From NCBI GenBank assembly GCA_013339765.2, contig CM023457.1, positions 44,256,144-44,320,143 on the forward strand: a stretch of DNA of 64,000 nucleotides, given 5' to 3'. A program made the translations under genes and the position numbers. Origin of the DNA: Haemaphysalis longicornis. Lineage: Eukaryota > Arthropoda > Arachnida > Ixodida > Ixodidae. Positions 21,723 through 32,760 of this stretch are shown here, piece by piece. The notes beneath the pieces are model-generated. The model was not told the origin of the DNA. It saw only the letters and a list, made by a program, of their open reading frames with translations, and searched no databases. The stretch's first letter is position 1; each line of letters opens with the position of its first letter.

Positions 21723-21880
21723 TATATTCATAGGACCTTGCCCGGGGGTGGCCCCTCCGGGGAAAAAAAGCGGGAAACCTCCGTGCCGCGGTTAGGGAAC
21801 AGAGATAAAACTAAACAAGCAGCCACCGCGAAAATCGGCAAACTCCAACCAAAATCACCACTGATCAAAGAGCAGCGTTC
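21723..21880. other. Unresolved spacer between LINE and duplicated copy B
   Basis: These 158 bases match neither the LINE on the left nor the sequence upstream of copy A. A plus frame (21738-21941) crosses into the duplicated segment but shows no motif. This piece is needed to work out how the duplication arose. Confidence 0.4.
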
Positions 21881-21949
21881 GAATGCCCGGTCCAACCGTG
21901 CCCTGTCTCGGTCGCGCTGCACTTCCCGGTTGTGGTGGTAGTGGTGCCA

Positions 21950-23208
21950 AAAGAGACGGCTCATACCCACTCAGGGGGATTTGGCCAGGAAAGGGGAGCT
22001 CACAGAGAGAAATGACAAAGTTTTTAAAGAAACACATTTAAGGAATTAAATAAAATATTAGGGAAATATATACAGAACAACAAACTGCTCAAACATGAGA
22101 CGTAGCATCAGGAAGTGTTGAAACCAACATAAAATAAAATAAAAAATAAAGGAAAGAAAACATGAAAAGTATGTAGAGAAATAAAACAAGAAAGGGAAGC
22201 TGGCGAAGGAGAGGCAGTGGGCGGGAAGGCACTGACAGCAGCGATCATACACGCAGGGATCTTTTTGAGGGAAGTCCGGCATGGCCTGGGGCTAGCACGG
22301 GAGACGGCCAGATTCTGAAATGAACAAGTGCACGGCGGAGCAAAGATCTGCGCGGCTAAAACCCAGTGCCTTGGCCCCGAACGATAAGATCAGAGGAACA
22401 GACAGTGGGAAGGCCGATTGGTTAAAGCTGTTTTCTAAGTATCTTTTTCGTATGGAGGAGTACCGTCGGCAGGAGAGGAAAAAATGTTCAGCTGTTTCTA
22501 ATTCGTTACAAAATGCACAGAGTGGTGAAGGGGCTAGATTGCAGCGATACAAGTAATAATTTAAATTTGGGACACCACACCGAAAGCTGGTGAGGGTAAC
22601 TTCACAAGCTCGTGACTGACTAATCCGGCACTTCCATGAGTGCCGAAGGTGCTCGAGGTCACAACTTGCGTACGCAGATCCCGCCATGCTTTGTAGCAGG
22701 CCTAATCTTCTAAAGCGTGCCAAGGTGACAAAATTTATGGGTGGTAGAGCCTCCATCACCGGGCCACCCAATGCAATGCCCGCCAGAGTGTCGGCCGCTT
22801 CGTTGAGCCAGATGCCTGCGTGTCAAGGCACCCACACCAAACGAAGTTTTTGTGAAGACGGAGGCAGTAAATACCCAAGTGCCCGACGTAGGGGAGAAGA
22901 CTTTGAGCACGATAGGGCGGTGCAAACAGAAAGAGAATCTGTAAGCACAAATGCGTGTTGTGTATCCGAATGTAGCTTTCTAAGGGCCAGAACAATCGCT
23001 AGATATTCAGCATGAAAAGATGTAGTGAAGTCAGGCAATCGGAGGGAAAAGGCCCAATCCAAACCGGGAGAAAAAATGCCAACTCCTTCCTTCTCATTCC
23101 GCACAGAGGCGTCGGTTGCAATGATTACATGGGAGGGAAAAGCGGTAAGGTGATCTTGCAAAAGGCCTGATAAAAGACTCACAGGTTCGTAGCTCTGGTT
23201 GGTTGGTA
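21950..23208 (-). mobile_element. 5'-truncated RNase H-type LINE (copy B)
   Basis: Duplicate of the LINE at 18091-19344, with the same truncation point and tail. Its coding content, 22292-22771 and 22823-23212 on minus, differs from copy A by only a few residues (for example 'SAYASCDL' against 'SAYGSCDL', and 'NQSAFPLS' against 'NQLAFPLS'). Confidence 0.85.
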
Positions 23209-23212
23209 CCAA
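22292..23212 (-). pseudogene. LINE RNase H and CCHC domain, same nonsense codon as copy A
   Basis: RNase H residues are as in copy A: Asp in 'IIATDASVRN', Glu in 'FHAEYLAIVLALRKL', Asp in 'LTDSLSVCTAL'. The TGA after 'LVWVP' is retained, and the C-terminal knuckle 'CNLAPSPLCAFC' is intact in sequence. The shared stop identifies A and B as copies of one already dead element. They are not two independent insertions of an active one. Confidence 0.82.
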
Positions 23213-24950
23213 AAAAATGGCTCGTACCCACTCAGGGCGATTTGCCAGGAAATGGGCGCTAACTGAGAGAAGAGGAAAAACTGGAATTTGGATTAAAATA
23301 AGTGAATAAATACAGGAAAAAGGTGAGTATAAACGGGAATAAAGAGGTAATAAATAAACTGCCAGAAAATGAGGTGCGGTAGCAGATAGAGCTCACCAAC
23401 TACAAAATCAACACAAATGAATAAAGAAAGGATAGGACGAAGGACAATCGTGGAAAGTACGTAAAAAAAATAAAGAAAGAAGATTCGGCAGAGAAGGAGA
23501 GGCAGTGAGCTGGAAGGTAGAGGATACGGGCGCAGACATGTTTTTAAGAGCAGCCCGCCATCTTGAATTAGCGGCTAGCACGGTAGACGGCGTGATTCAA
23601 AGTGAATGAATGTACAGCGCGGCAAAGATCCCCGCGGCAAAAACCCAGTACTTTCGCCCCGAATGATAATATTAGAGGAACAGTGATTGGGTGGGCCAAT
23701 TGATTAAAAGGGTTTTCCAGATATCTTTTTCGTATGGAGGTGAACCGTCGGCAGAAGAGGAGAAAATGTTCTATAGCCTCTAATTCATTGCAAAATACAC
23801 AAAGGGGTGAAGGGGCCAGATCACAGCGGTGCAAATAATAATTTAAATTTGGTACGCCACAGCGAAAGTTAGTTAGGCTAACTTCGCATTCGCGTGATTG
23901 GCTAATCCGGCCCTTCCAGAAGAACCGGAGGTGCTCGAACTCTTAACCTACGCACGCAGTTCCAGCCATGCTTTTTAGGAGGCCTAATCTGCGAAAACGT
24001 GCCGAGGTGAGGAACTGTATGTGCGGCAAGATTTCCACCACTGGGCCGTCCAGTGCAAGACGCGCCAACGTATCTGCCGATTCGTTAATCCAGATGCCAG
24101 CGTGTCCAGGCACCCACACCAAACGCAGCTCTCGTAATGATGTAGGCAATAAATAATTAAGGGCTCTACGTAGAGGAGAGCTATTTGGGGACGAAAGAGC
24201 AGTGCAAACTGAGAAACAGTCAGTGATTACTATTACATGTTGTTTAGTAGAATCTAACTTTCGAAGGGCTAAGATAATTGCCAAGTATTCTGCATGAAAA
24301 GAGCTAGTGAAATCAGGTAGTCGGAGCGAAAAGGACCAATCTAAACAGGGAGAAACAATACCTACGCCTGCCTTCTGATTACGGACGGAGGCATCAGTGC
24401 CGATAATGACGTGACCAGGAAAACCTGTAAGGTGATCCTGCAAAATGCTGGATAAGAGATTGGGCGGGAGCAATTTAGCATTCCTGGAGAAAATTTCATC
24501 GAAAGCTACATCTAAGGATGAGACATGACGATTAGGCACGGTAACAGATAATAGGGCCATGCGTAACGGGTCTAGTAAGGATTGTGGCAATATCACTTGT
24601 GGGCGTTTGAACCTGGGCCATGTGCTGCTGAAAAACGACGGCCATGTTACAAAGGCAGTCTGCGGTCTGGATATGGGCGACGCCATTATTCTTAGGAATG
24701 CATCAACAGTGAGGGCGTGCAGGCGGGAGACTAGTGTGGGGATTCGAGCTTCCATGTATAAAACGTTTATTGGCACGCAAGGTGGGAGACCCAGACATAG
24801 TCTGAGAGCTTGCCGTTCTAGCATTACCAGCAGCCGAAATTTGTAATGTGCGCTTCCCGAGAATAGCACACATCCAAATTCAAGCATTGGTCGTACATAC
24901 CACAGAACAGGGAGGAGTTTAGAGAAGCAAAGGTCTAGCTTTGCCTGTAC
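23209..24950 (-). mobile_element. RNase H-type LINE, longest copy of its subfamily here
   Basis: Minus-strand element with the 3' tail GGTTGGTTGGTACC near 23209 and its 3' UTR within duplicated copy B. The coding region covers the end of RT through the CCHC knuckle. The 5' truncation is near 24950. Beyond that, the open frame to 25133 reads into unrelated GC-rich sequence containing 'gatggcgctg'. It provides the intact reference for the stop codon seen in copies A and B. Confidence 0.85.
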
Positions 24951-25133
24951 TGCCAGAAAAAGCGTAGTGGCGGCGTCGTGAACTACCGAGGACGCCCGCT
25001 TGATGGCGCTGTAAACACGGCTTTGTAAACATGGCGGATGCTTTTTGCACAGGCCGCTTGAGCTCCTTAATAACATGGCTGCCCTCACACGGCGGCCGCC
25101 GGCCCGATGCTCCTGCTGGTTCCTGGCTGGCAC
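23568..25133 (-). pseudogene. LINE RT tail, RNase H and CCHC, one nonsense codon
   Basis: The 396-codon minus frame (23943-25133) holds the RT tail ('LPVLWYVRPMLEFGCVLF', 'LERQALRLCLGLPP'). A complete RNase H set follows: Asp in 'IIGTDASVRN', Glu in 'FHAEYLAIILALRKL', Asp in 'ITDCFSVCTAL', His in 'VWVPGHAGIW' and Asp in 'NESADTLARLA'. It ends at a TAG after 'AGTACVG'. The same product resumes downstream with a knuckle in 'CDLAPSPLCVFCNELEAIEH' (23568-23834). The first roughly 60 codons have no RT similarity and are probably flank. Confidence 0.85.
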
Positions 25134-28100
25134 GCTGGCCGCGTGTTTACTTGCGCCGCGCTAGTGAAGTGATGTTACGCCAGGTGACCAGATGGCCTCG
25201 ACTGGCACAGACCACAGTGAGCAGCAAGTGAGAACAAATCGTTTATTGACATCCGCAAGTTTACAGAGGCCAGGACATCATTTCATTTCGATCGCTGCAA
25301 TTGTACGTCGCTTTCGTGACAACATTTTTTTTTGCCATAACAACTCGTTCACTTGCGCTAAGATTTCGAACGAAGGGCACATTGCTTCCAATATTCTGCT
25401 GCCCGTATCTTTTTTCTTTTTGGACGTCGCAACAAGTTACGAAGGACACAGACGCTTGGAAATTCTCTCGGATTAAAGCGATAGTTATTGCGAACTCTAT
25501 CGCTTACTGCGAACATATCTACATTTGAACGTAGCAATGGAACTAAAATCCGTGAGCGAGTGTTGTTTTTTTCTCTATCTCTTTTGGGGGGTGCGACAGG
25601 GCCCAAGCACGCGCTAAGCAGCATCACAAGTTGAAATAAAAAGAAAAAAATAACACCTGCGGCGTTAAAAATATTTATCTGACTATCTTTACCAACACTT
25701 TGAAATTTTTAAAAGTACTCCGATATGCTCTGTTGCGTGAAAATTGCTAACTAGTTTATTTACAGTAATGCTTCTTGCATGCCCCATTATTATACTTGAT
25801 GCTGGCATAAACAGTAGCTTTACCGTTCAAGAATAGGATGTACATAACGTTGGTATCAGCTGTTTATTACGCTCTAGGGCGGTTACGAATCATGTGCGGT
25901 AATTAATACTATGAATGAGATATTTCACTTGCTGATGACATATAGAATGTAATTAAACACGCTCGGTCTAAATAATTTTACCTTCAGATTTACACAGTAA
26001 AAATGCGACATGAAATTTAATTTCCATAAGCAAGAGAGGATAAATATGATTTCAGAACCCAGCTGCACAATAACGTATTACGCACCCTGTGTTGACTCGC
26101 ACTTGCACGTCGAAGAGCCACATTGTTAGTTCCATTACCCTGATTAACACCGTTTGCTGCAATGAGTTGAATTTCACCTCGTTAATATTGTATTCTTTTT
26201 GTTCTGATCGTCTTATTTTTTGTATGCGTTGCAACGCTGACTATAACTTCGGCCAAGAGATCCCGCCCCCCCCCCCCCCTTCCCCTTATGTAATGACCTT
26301 TCGGGTGTAAATAAATAAAATGAAATGTTGAATTTTGCCAGTAGTAATGTGGATGGCCTTATACTGTATTGACAGTAAAATTTTAAAAGCACTTTTTATG
26401 CTTCAGTGATTGATAAATGTAAAAAAAACATGCATATCAGTAATTAAGCAAGACTTACAAATATGATTTGACACTGCAATGCATGGATTGCACGGCACAG
26501 TTTGGTACACGACTTAAAGTTCTTAGTCTCTTTCTAGGTTCAACCAATAGTATCTACTATCTTCCATTCCTTACAATTTAGAACAAGACCTGCCGGCGCG
26601 CACTATTTTTGGGAGTGACATCATGGTGCATTGATTGAAGTTTTCACCCACTTGTGCGACAATTTGCAGTCGGTGGCTACACGTAAAATTGTGCCCTGGA
26701 GGGAACTGGGATTTTCACACGATTACTAACTGAGTGTAGCAGTGGCCTCCCTTATTATATTCGATACAAAAAGTCCTTGCGAGGTATTCGCAGGCAACCC
26801 ATCCAGCTCGCTAAAGCAATCTGCCCTTGAGGTACAAAGCACGTACGTACCACACCTCCTCCTTCCTCACTTTTGCCACACGCTTATCCCTGTTTATAGA
26901 TGACCCGGGCTACTACTTGTGCAGACCTCCAAGACAAACTCTGACCCCTCACATTTCTTTGTGTACAAAGGTTTAAAACCCACCTGCAAAGTCCACACAG
27001 CGCTATTAACAAAGGAGACACCTACTCGATCACCAGAGCATAGAATAATAGTGTCTATCAGAAATGAGCTGCTCCAATAAAGTTTACTTCCTCTCAGCTT
27101 CTTGCACGAACTTGCTTTAGGCTGATAACAGGAGCTGTACAGTTGGTCTTACAGCAATTTTTTTGTGCGAAGTGTTGTAAATGTACAGAGAAAGTGAAGT
27201 ACTCTTGAGCAGCAGTGAAAGGGAATGGAAGAAAGTAAACTAGAACCCGCATTTGCTTTCTTACATTTGCCAATGTGTACGCATCGTGATTTACTAATAA
27301 ACGTTGAATTTCGGGGCTATTAGTGGCTAGCTACGTGACAATATCACATCGCACATTTTGATGCGTCTCAATATTTGCAGTATAGCGAATGCTCGCCCGA
27401 AGTTAAACATTTTTAGACACCGAATATCGTGTGCTTGAATTGAACAACAACTATAAATATGCACATCACATTTCTTTTTAACATTTGGTGAAAATACCTG
27501 GCCCTAACATTTATCTGCAGGCAACATAATACATTTGCTCGTGCTGAGAACTTGATGTGGTCGCCTTCCGGTGTGTGCTTCTTTGTTCTTTGGCTGTATC
27601 TGCAAAAAAAAGGAATGAATGAAAAATGTAAATTAAATTGGAAGGACGAATAGTTAAGAGAATCATGTCACACAAATTAAGAGAAACAACTATAAGTGGA
27701 AGTTCAATATACATAAACACACCAGTCGGGCGCATGGCTGTCATATCAGGCAAGCACGAAGAGTTGAAATGGCCAGCCAGTCCTTGGTGTAGTTGTTGCG
27801 TGCGCCGACAATGTTGAAGGTTCAGCCAGAATGTCTAAATGAACACCGATCTCTGAAAAACAATAAAGCAGTATTTTTGAGTTCACGCGTATTAACCATG
27901 ACGCAAGCATCAGCTGTCACAACGCATGCTAATATAACCTAACTCGCATCACCACGTCTCTATGAAGGCAAACTTTAGTTGTAGCAAAGCGCTGGTGACT
28001 AAATGCTCACTAACGCGTCAAAACAGAAAGGCAACAGTTAGGTAAAGCCTGGGCGAATTACTGTCTTTTGGTAGCCTCAAAAGTTCCATCCGAAATAATG

Positions 28101-28193
28101 CCACACCTTTTGAGGCAAATGCGCCCACAACTTTTCGGGTTCTAGATAGTCAGAAATGTTCGAGAGCGGCCAGGACAGTTGAGAGGCTGTTTC
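24951..28193. other. Intergenic, no gene recognised
   Basis: Largely AT-rich sequence without motif-bearing frames. A GC-rich patch at 25020-25180 on plus starts with 'aaacATGGCGGATGC', a reasonable start context opening a 66-codon frame (25031-25231) with no recognisable domain. I do not call it a gene. A run of 14 C lies at 26266-26279. Confidence 0.5.
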
Positions 28194-29132
28194 TTAAAGG
28201 GACAGGCAACCGATTTTTGTCGAGTACATATTCTCTATCCCAAATGAAAGGGCATCACTTATAGCACCTTGACGAGAAACGGTTTTGCTGATAACGCCCT
28301 ATAACCTTTTAAATCGAAATTTTTAGATCTGCGAGCCGTATGTGTCCCTCCCAAAAATGATGCCGGCAACCATGACATAGAGTAGCTCGGCAACATACTT
28401 TTGCCTGTATGCGAGATGAAAAACGATATTTAAAAACTTGTCCCCAGCAAAAAAAGTTTGAATCGCAGGCTTTCCTGTTCCTTCATGCGTTTTTTCAATG
28501 CAACGGTCTATTGTGCACGAATGTGCCATCTGTTGGGATAGACGATAGGTAGAATCTGGCTTCACGTTGCGGAGGTGGGAAGTTCGATTCTCCCCGGGCG
28601 CACCGTTTTTTTTTAAAGCTGCCGTTGGCGTATTTGGAAACTGAAATCAAATATTTTGGCAGAACAAACGCCTCTGACTCAGGCAGAATCGTCAAAGCTC
28701 CTTCACTGGATCTGTTTACTGAACGCTGCCGTTGATTCTGGGCATGGTGGCACAGTTAGCCACACTGAGAGCAACCCAGAGGCGGCGGGCGGCGTGTCTT
28801 TAAACATTTCAAAATAATGTTTAGAAATACATATACAATTTAACCTTGTACAAATACTTGTGTTGAAAGGTTTTCAATACGCAAATAAACGTTTCAGCAT
28901 TTGCAGTAGCTGCTAGGTTTGCACGTCACGTGACAGGGACACATATCGTATACTGAAGTTTCGACACTACGAACCGCCACCCTTCCGATTTCAGGAAGTT
29001 TGCTGCCAAATTAAAATTATTTCAACCGATTTGTTTAGAAGTTGCTTGTGGTTACCTGGCTATATACAACGCTGGCTTTCATAGGATCTAGAGAACATAT
29101 ACGCCACAAAAATCGGTTGTCTGTCCCTTTAA
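28194..29132. mobile_element. TTAA-flanked MITE, piggyBac-like
   Basis: The left end TTAA-AGGGACAGGCAACCG (28194 onward) mirrors the right end, ...CGGTTGTCTGTCCCT-TTAA (ending 29132). The terminal inverted repeats pair for about 25 bases with one or two mismatches ('ACCGATTTTTGT' shared). Both ends abut TTAA, the target site used by piggyBac-type transposases. About 940 bases lie between the TTAA copies with no transposase frame, so it is non-autonomous. Inside, at about 28560-28605, is a tRNA-like B box ('GTTCGATTCTCC' followed by 'CCGGGCGCACC') and a T run. Confidence 0.75.
28570..28617 (+). other. tRNA-like 3' half with T run inside MITE
   Basis: 'GGAAGTTCGATTCTCCCC' resembles a tRNA T arm with a Pol III B box. 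It is followed by 'GGGCGCACC', an acceptor-like 3' strand, and then nine T, a Pol III terminator-like run. I could not find a matching 5' acceptor strand or anticodon arm upstream, so it is a relic or a chance likeness and not a functional tRNA gene. Confidence 0.3.
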
Positions 29133-30022
29133 GGGTTTTTTTCTTATTTCAAGTTTTTTTTTGCTAACTCCGCATGCACCCTGATCAAGAACTCCGAGGA
29201 ATGCAGATTTTGTATTTGAATCATGTAATAAGAAAATATTCCAGCGGAAGTCATGCACAAATGAGGTATTGACGGCGACAACGGTTTCGTTTGCACCGTC
29301 TTTCTAGTGGAGTGCATAACACTCACCTTCTGTTGGAAGAATCAAATATTCTGGCCTCGACAGCTGTCCTCCGATGCGGAATTTCCCACATTTGTCACTC
29401 CACAAGCACTCGATTCCCGTGTTTTGCCAGTCCTCTCAACAACTGATGGACGCAAAAGCACATAACAGCAATAACAGTAACGAAACCAGTGCTCCGCGCA
29501 CATAGAAACGGTGGGCCGTTGCAGCGGTTTCAATTTGAATGGCGGCTTTGTGGTTGCAAATTCAGAAGAGAGGTGGTGCACCAGTCGGCTGTTCGTAAAA
29601 AGTTGGGTACATTTTTGCTCAACGGATGTTTGATGCGGAACTTGTTAATAATATTTTTAAACAACACATTGTAAGCGAACTTTGTTGGCTCTCTGAGTCA
29701 CGGAATGAACGTTTTGTATTCTCTACCAAAATAACCTTTTCGTTGCGCCGTCTGGTGGACTTGATGGTCGAAAACTTCGCTGTAGGTTGGTCACGTGGGG
29801 CGTCGATTTTTACGCCGCCTATAGAGAAACCAGGGAACGTCCAAGCTTGAGGGGCCTGTACATACATTCGCTAAATCAGCTCTTGCTCGCACCACGCCCC
29901 CTTATTATTCTCGGTGGAGTCGTTTTCCCAGCGGCCGCTTGGTGGTTCGCGCGAAGTGAATCTTCTTTAATTATCATCACCGTGCCCAATCCGAGCCACT
30001 CATCACACCGGCATTCTTGGTG
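29133..30022 (+). other. Upstream region of the TRAF-like gene
   Basis: No other gene is recognised. A CACGCCCCC GC/CACCC-type box occurs at about 29890-29900, and the sequence becomes GC-richer in the last 100 bases before the start codon. There is no clear TATA box. This is where the promoter and 5' UTR of the TRAF-like gene should lie, but the transcription start cannot be set from sequence alone. Confidence 0.4.
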
Positions 30023-30307
30023 ATGGCTCCCGCCAGCGCGCAGTACACTGTGTTCGGATTCGACAACCGCATAGACTGGAAGCCCACGGTGTTCCTAGAC
30101 GGCATTCCAAAAAACAGGGTTTGCAGTGCCTGCGGTCTGGTTTCTTCTACGATAGCGCTTCTACCCTGCAACCATCCCCTCTGCAGCAGATGCTATGACG
30201 GAAGCGGTGACGAAGAACGCAACCGCTGTCTTTTGGATACAGAGTCCTGCAAGCCAGAAGATGTCATCTGGTCATCGTTGACTAGAGAGAAACTTCTACA
30301 GCGCAAG
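30023..30307 (+). CDS. TRAF-like protein, exon 1 (RING finger)
   Basis: This is the N-terminal coding exon of a TNF-receptor-associated-factor-like protein. Such proteins act in the cytoplasm as adaptors and often as RING-type ubiquitin ligases downstream of immune and TNF receptors. The ATG at 30023 opens 95 codons. The zinc ligands fit a RING: Cys34-x2-Cys37, Cys49-x-His51-x2-Cys54-x2-Cys57, then Cys69 and Cys76. An in-frame TTG two codons upstream is not a plausible eukaryotic start. The exon ends with AAG at 30305-30307, followed by a GTTGGT donor. It joins in phase 0 to an acceptor 31 kb downstream, giving 'LLQRK' then 'IQCWNWRNGC', the order expected for tick TRAF-like proteins as I know them. 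The pairing of the two exons is inferred from strand, phase and domain order. Confidence 0.8.
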
Positions 30308-30478
30308 GTTGGTTCTATGCGTTCACCAGTCTTCCCCAAGAACCCTTATTTATCGTATTTTTGATATATGATAGGAGAGTCGCGTTATTGCACTACAGAG
30401 CCACGGCGAAAGGGGTTTTGTGAGCTGTGCTTTGTGTTGGTGCATGGCAACGATAAATTTCTGAAATCCGGTGAAAGT

Positions 30479-30903
30479 GTACAGTCGAAAGCTTTATGAC
30501 AGCAAACACGGGAGCGCATGCCGCTCAATACATGCAGAGCTGTCTGGTGAGAGGCTGGCGTGCTCTCGGAGATTGTGCGGTTGGTGGGTACACTCCCTGA
30601 AAGCGCTTTATCGCGCGGCTGACTGCTGCGTTAGTTACGTCACGCCGGATAACACATTTTTTATCACGCAATGCGTTCGCTCCGTTTCGCGCTTGATAAA
30701 AAGCCCCTCATTGGCACATTTGTTCTCTGGAATCGTTTCCAGATATCTAACGTAGCTACCGGACCAGACAACAGCCGTTGTCAGGGAGTGGATCTGCCAA
30801 ATGTACGAACTGCAACAGTTCGCCATCCCATAGCCAGACCGCTCTACATGTACTAAGCGACGCGCGCTTCCGTGTTTACTGTCATAAAGCTTTCGACCGT
30901 ACA
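30479..30903. mobile_element. MITE with long inverted repeats, Tc1/mariner-like
   Basis: The left end TA-CAGTCGAAAGCTTTATGA (30480 onward) matches the reverse complement of the right end, TA-CGGTCGAAAGCTTTATGA (ending about 30902). Similarity continues with gaps for about 130 bases ('CAGCAAACACGG' against 'CAGTAAACACGG', and 'GCAGAGCTGTCTGG' against 'GTAGAGCGGTCTGG'). The TA dinucleotide at each end and the CAGT start are typical of Tc1/mariner-type target duplication and termini. The interior of roughly 170 bases encodes nothing. It lies in the proposed TRAF intron, about 170 bases after exon 1. Confidence 0.7.
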
Positions 30904-31111
30904 AGCCTTTTTCCTCGATTGAAACTGTACAAGATGTTTGTGTCGCGTCATTCAAATTTTATGAACTAAATCAGACGTTTGAGTCTGTGGCAGCCGCTAT
31001 CCCGGCTTGCAGGATGCAACACAAGGAGATGAACTTGTGATTATGTGCAAGCCAATTTCAGTTCTACCTAGCTGCCTTTACGTATAGTGGCGCAAGAGGA
31101 GTACTCAGTCT

Positions 31112-32760
31112 ATATGTAGCGAATACATGTTGGGGTAGTACCGGGCTTGATGTAACGGGGTTTGACCGGGGGGTTGAACTAGCTTGCTGTGCCGAAAAAA
31201 TGGGTCTTCATTTTGGGATACGCCCAGAAGCTGTATTCGAAAGTGAAGTAGCTTTTGCGTTTGGCCAAAAGTCGGTGCCGCGATTTGTGGAATTTAGTAC
31301 GCTGTATTGTCGATAATTTGGGTACTCTCGGTTGTGATGGGCGATATTCCGGGGCCGAATTGTAGCGAATTGTAATAGCCGTCTTGATTGTACGCGATAA
31401 ACACCTGATGACTGTGATTTGAAAGCTGGAAGTAGCTTTCTTGATCTGAACACCGCTGACCGATTTGTACGGTAATTTCGTGACGCCTAATTGTGATAAT
31501 CTTGGGTCTGTCGGGTGATGTGACGGTGATTGACCGGGGGTGTAGATAGTGTGCGTATGTAGAAGCCGTCATATGTAGCGATCCGAGTACGACGTGCTGG
31601 TAGTCTGAAACTGATGTGCTTTCTTATCTGGCGCCTTCCGTACCGCGCTTTCGGAATTTTCTGAAAGCTAATGTACGATATTTTGGTAGACCTCGGGCGC
31701 GATTTGTAGGGATTTGCGTGCGACGTATTGTGCGTAATCGGAAAAGCGCTTTTGTGGTATTTGTCGGATAAACCACCTCGACGGTGTATTCGAAGTGGAA
31801 AGTAGCTTTCTTATTGGCGCTCTCTCGGTGCCGCGATTTATACGTAATTGTGAGCTTAATATGTAGCGATACTGTCGGGGCCGCGTTTGGGATTTTCGGT
31901 TAATATGTAGCTATGTTGCGAAACGGGCTTTTAGGTGGATGACGGGTGAGGTGTCGTAGCCGAAAAAAGCGTTTTATTTGTCCCTTCCCCTTCTATGTGT
32001 TATTCTAAGTGGAATGTATTTCTGTGTTCCGCCTGGTGGGATTTCGGGTTAATAGTAGCATCTTGGATACGGGCTTATACGGTGTGACGGGGGGTTACGC
32101 AGCTGTGCGCTATGCCGAAAAAACGCTTTCTTCGATTTGTACGCCATAACTACCCGCATGTCGTATTCTGAAACTGGAATGTAGCTTTCGTTTGGGCGCC
32201 TGTCCGGTCCGGATTTGACGGATTTTCGTGAGCTTAATATGCGAATAATTGGTGTCCGGGTTGATGAACGGTGGTATTACCGGGGGGTTTAGCTGCGCTG
32301 GAAAAAAGCTTTCTTGATTTGTACGCCATAACTACCCTCGCATGGCTGTTATTCTGAAAGCTGGAATGTAGCTTTTGTGTACTGGGCGCTCCTGTCCGGT
32401 GCCGCGATTTGTACGGTAATTTTCGGGCTTATATCGAATATGTTTGGGTAGTACCGGGCTTGATGTAACGGTGGTATTGACCGGGGGGTGTAGAACGTCA
32501 GCTGTGCGTATGCCGAAAAAACGCTTTCTTCGATTTGTACGCGCATAAACTACCCATCTGTTTGAAAGTGGAATAGTTTGTGTACGGGCTCTGTCGGTGG
32601 TTTGACGGATTGTGACGTCATTGTAGCGAAAATTTGGTGTACGGCTATACGTGGTTTCGGGGTGGAAGTAGCTTGGTATCGAGCGCTCTTCTGCGCGATA
32701 TACGAGTGTATCTAAATGAAATTTTGCGCTGCGTCGGATTCGGTATTATAAATTTTGGCA
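31112..32760. repeat. Degraded left edge of the satellite array
   Basis: Phrases of the 234-bp unit ('gtaccgggcttgatgtaacg', 'ctgaaagctggaatgtagc', 'gtatgccgaaaaaacgc') can be followed in order, but many bases are missing, mostly singly or in pairs, so unit spacing shrinks well below 234. The transition to near-perfect units is complete by about 32760. Either this is the older, unhomogenised edge of the array or it is low-coverage sequence with uncorrected deletions. Confidence 0.8.

Larger units (their letters stand above)
21881..23496. repeat. 1.6-kb duplicated segment, copy B
   Basis: Near-identical to 18022-19632 in the same orientation. Unlike copy A, it continues without a break into the LINE at 23209-24950, whose 3' UTR forms the last part of the segment. 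The 5' junction at 21881 ('gaatgcccgg') is shared with copy A, but the flanks on the left differ. Confidence 0.85.

Noticed and set aside
20123..21733. Long plus-strand frames of 279, 149 and 212 codons
   Set aside because: They are shadows of the GC-rich minus-strand LINE, whose RT and RNase H motifs are clear.
25031..25231. Plus frame beginning MADAFCTGRL
   Set aside because: The start context is good, but the frame is short, GC-driven and without a domain or a convincing donor site; not enough to call an exon.
28500..28605. Complete tRNA gene
   Set aside because: Only a T-arm-like segment and acceptor-like 3' strand are present; no matching 5' acceptor strand or anticodon arm could be found.
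30635..30955. 106-codon minus frame near the RING exon
   Set aside because: It lies in the inverted-repeat MITE and carries no protein motif.
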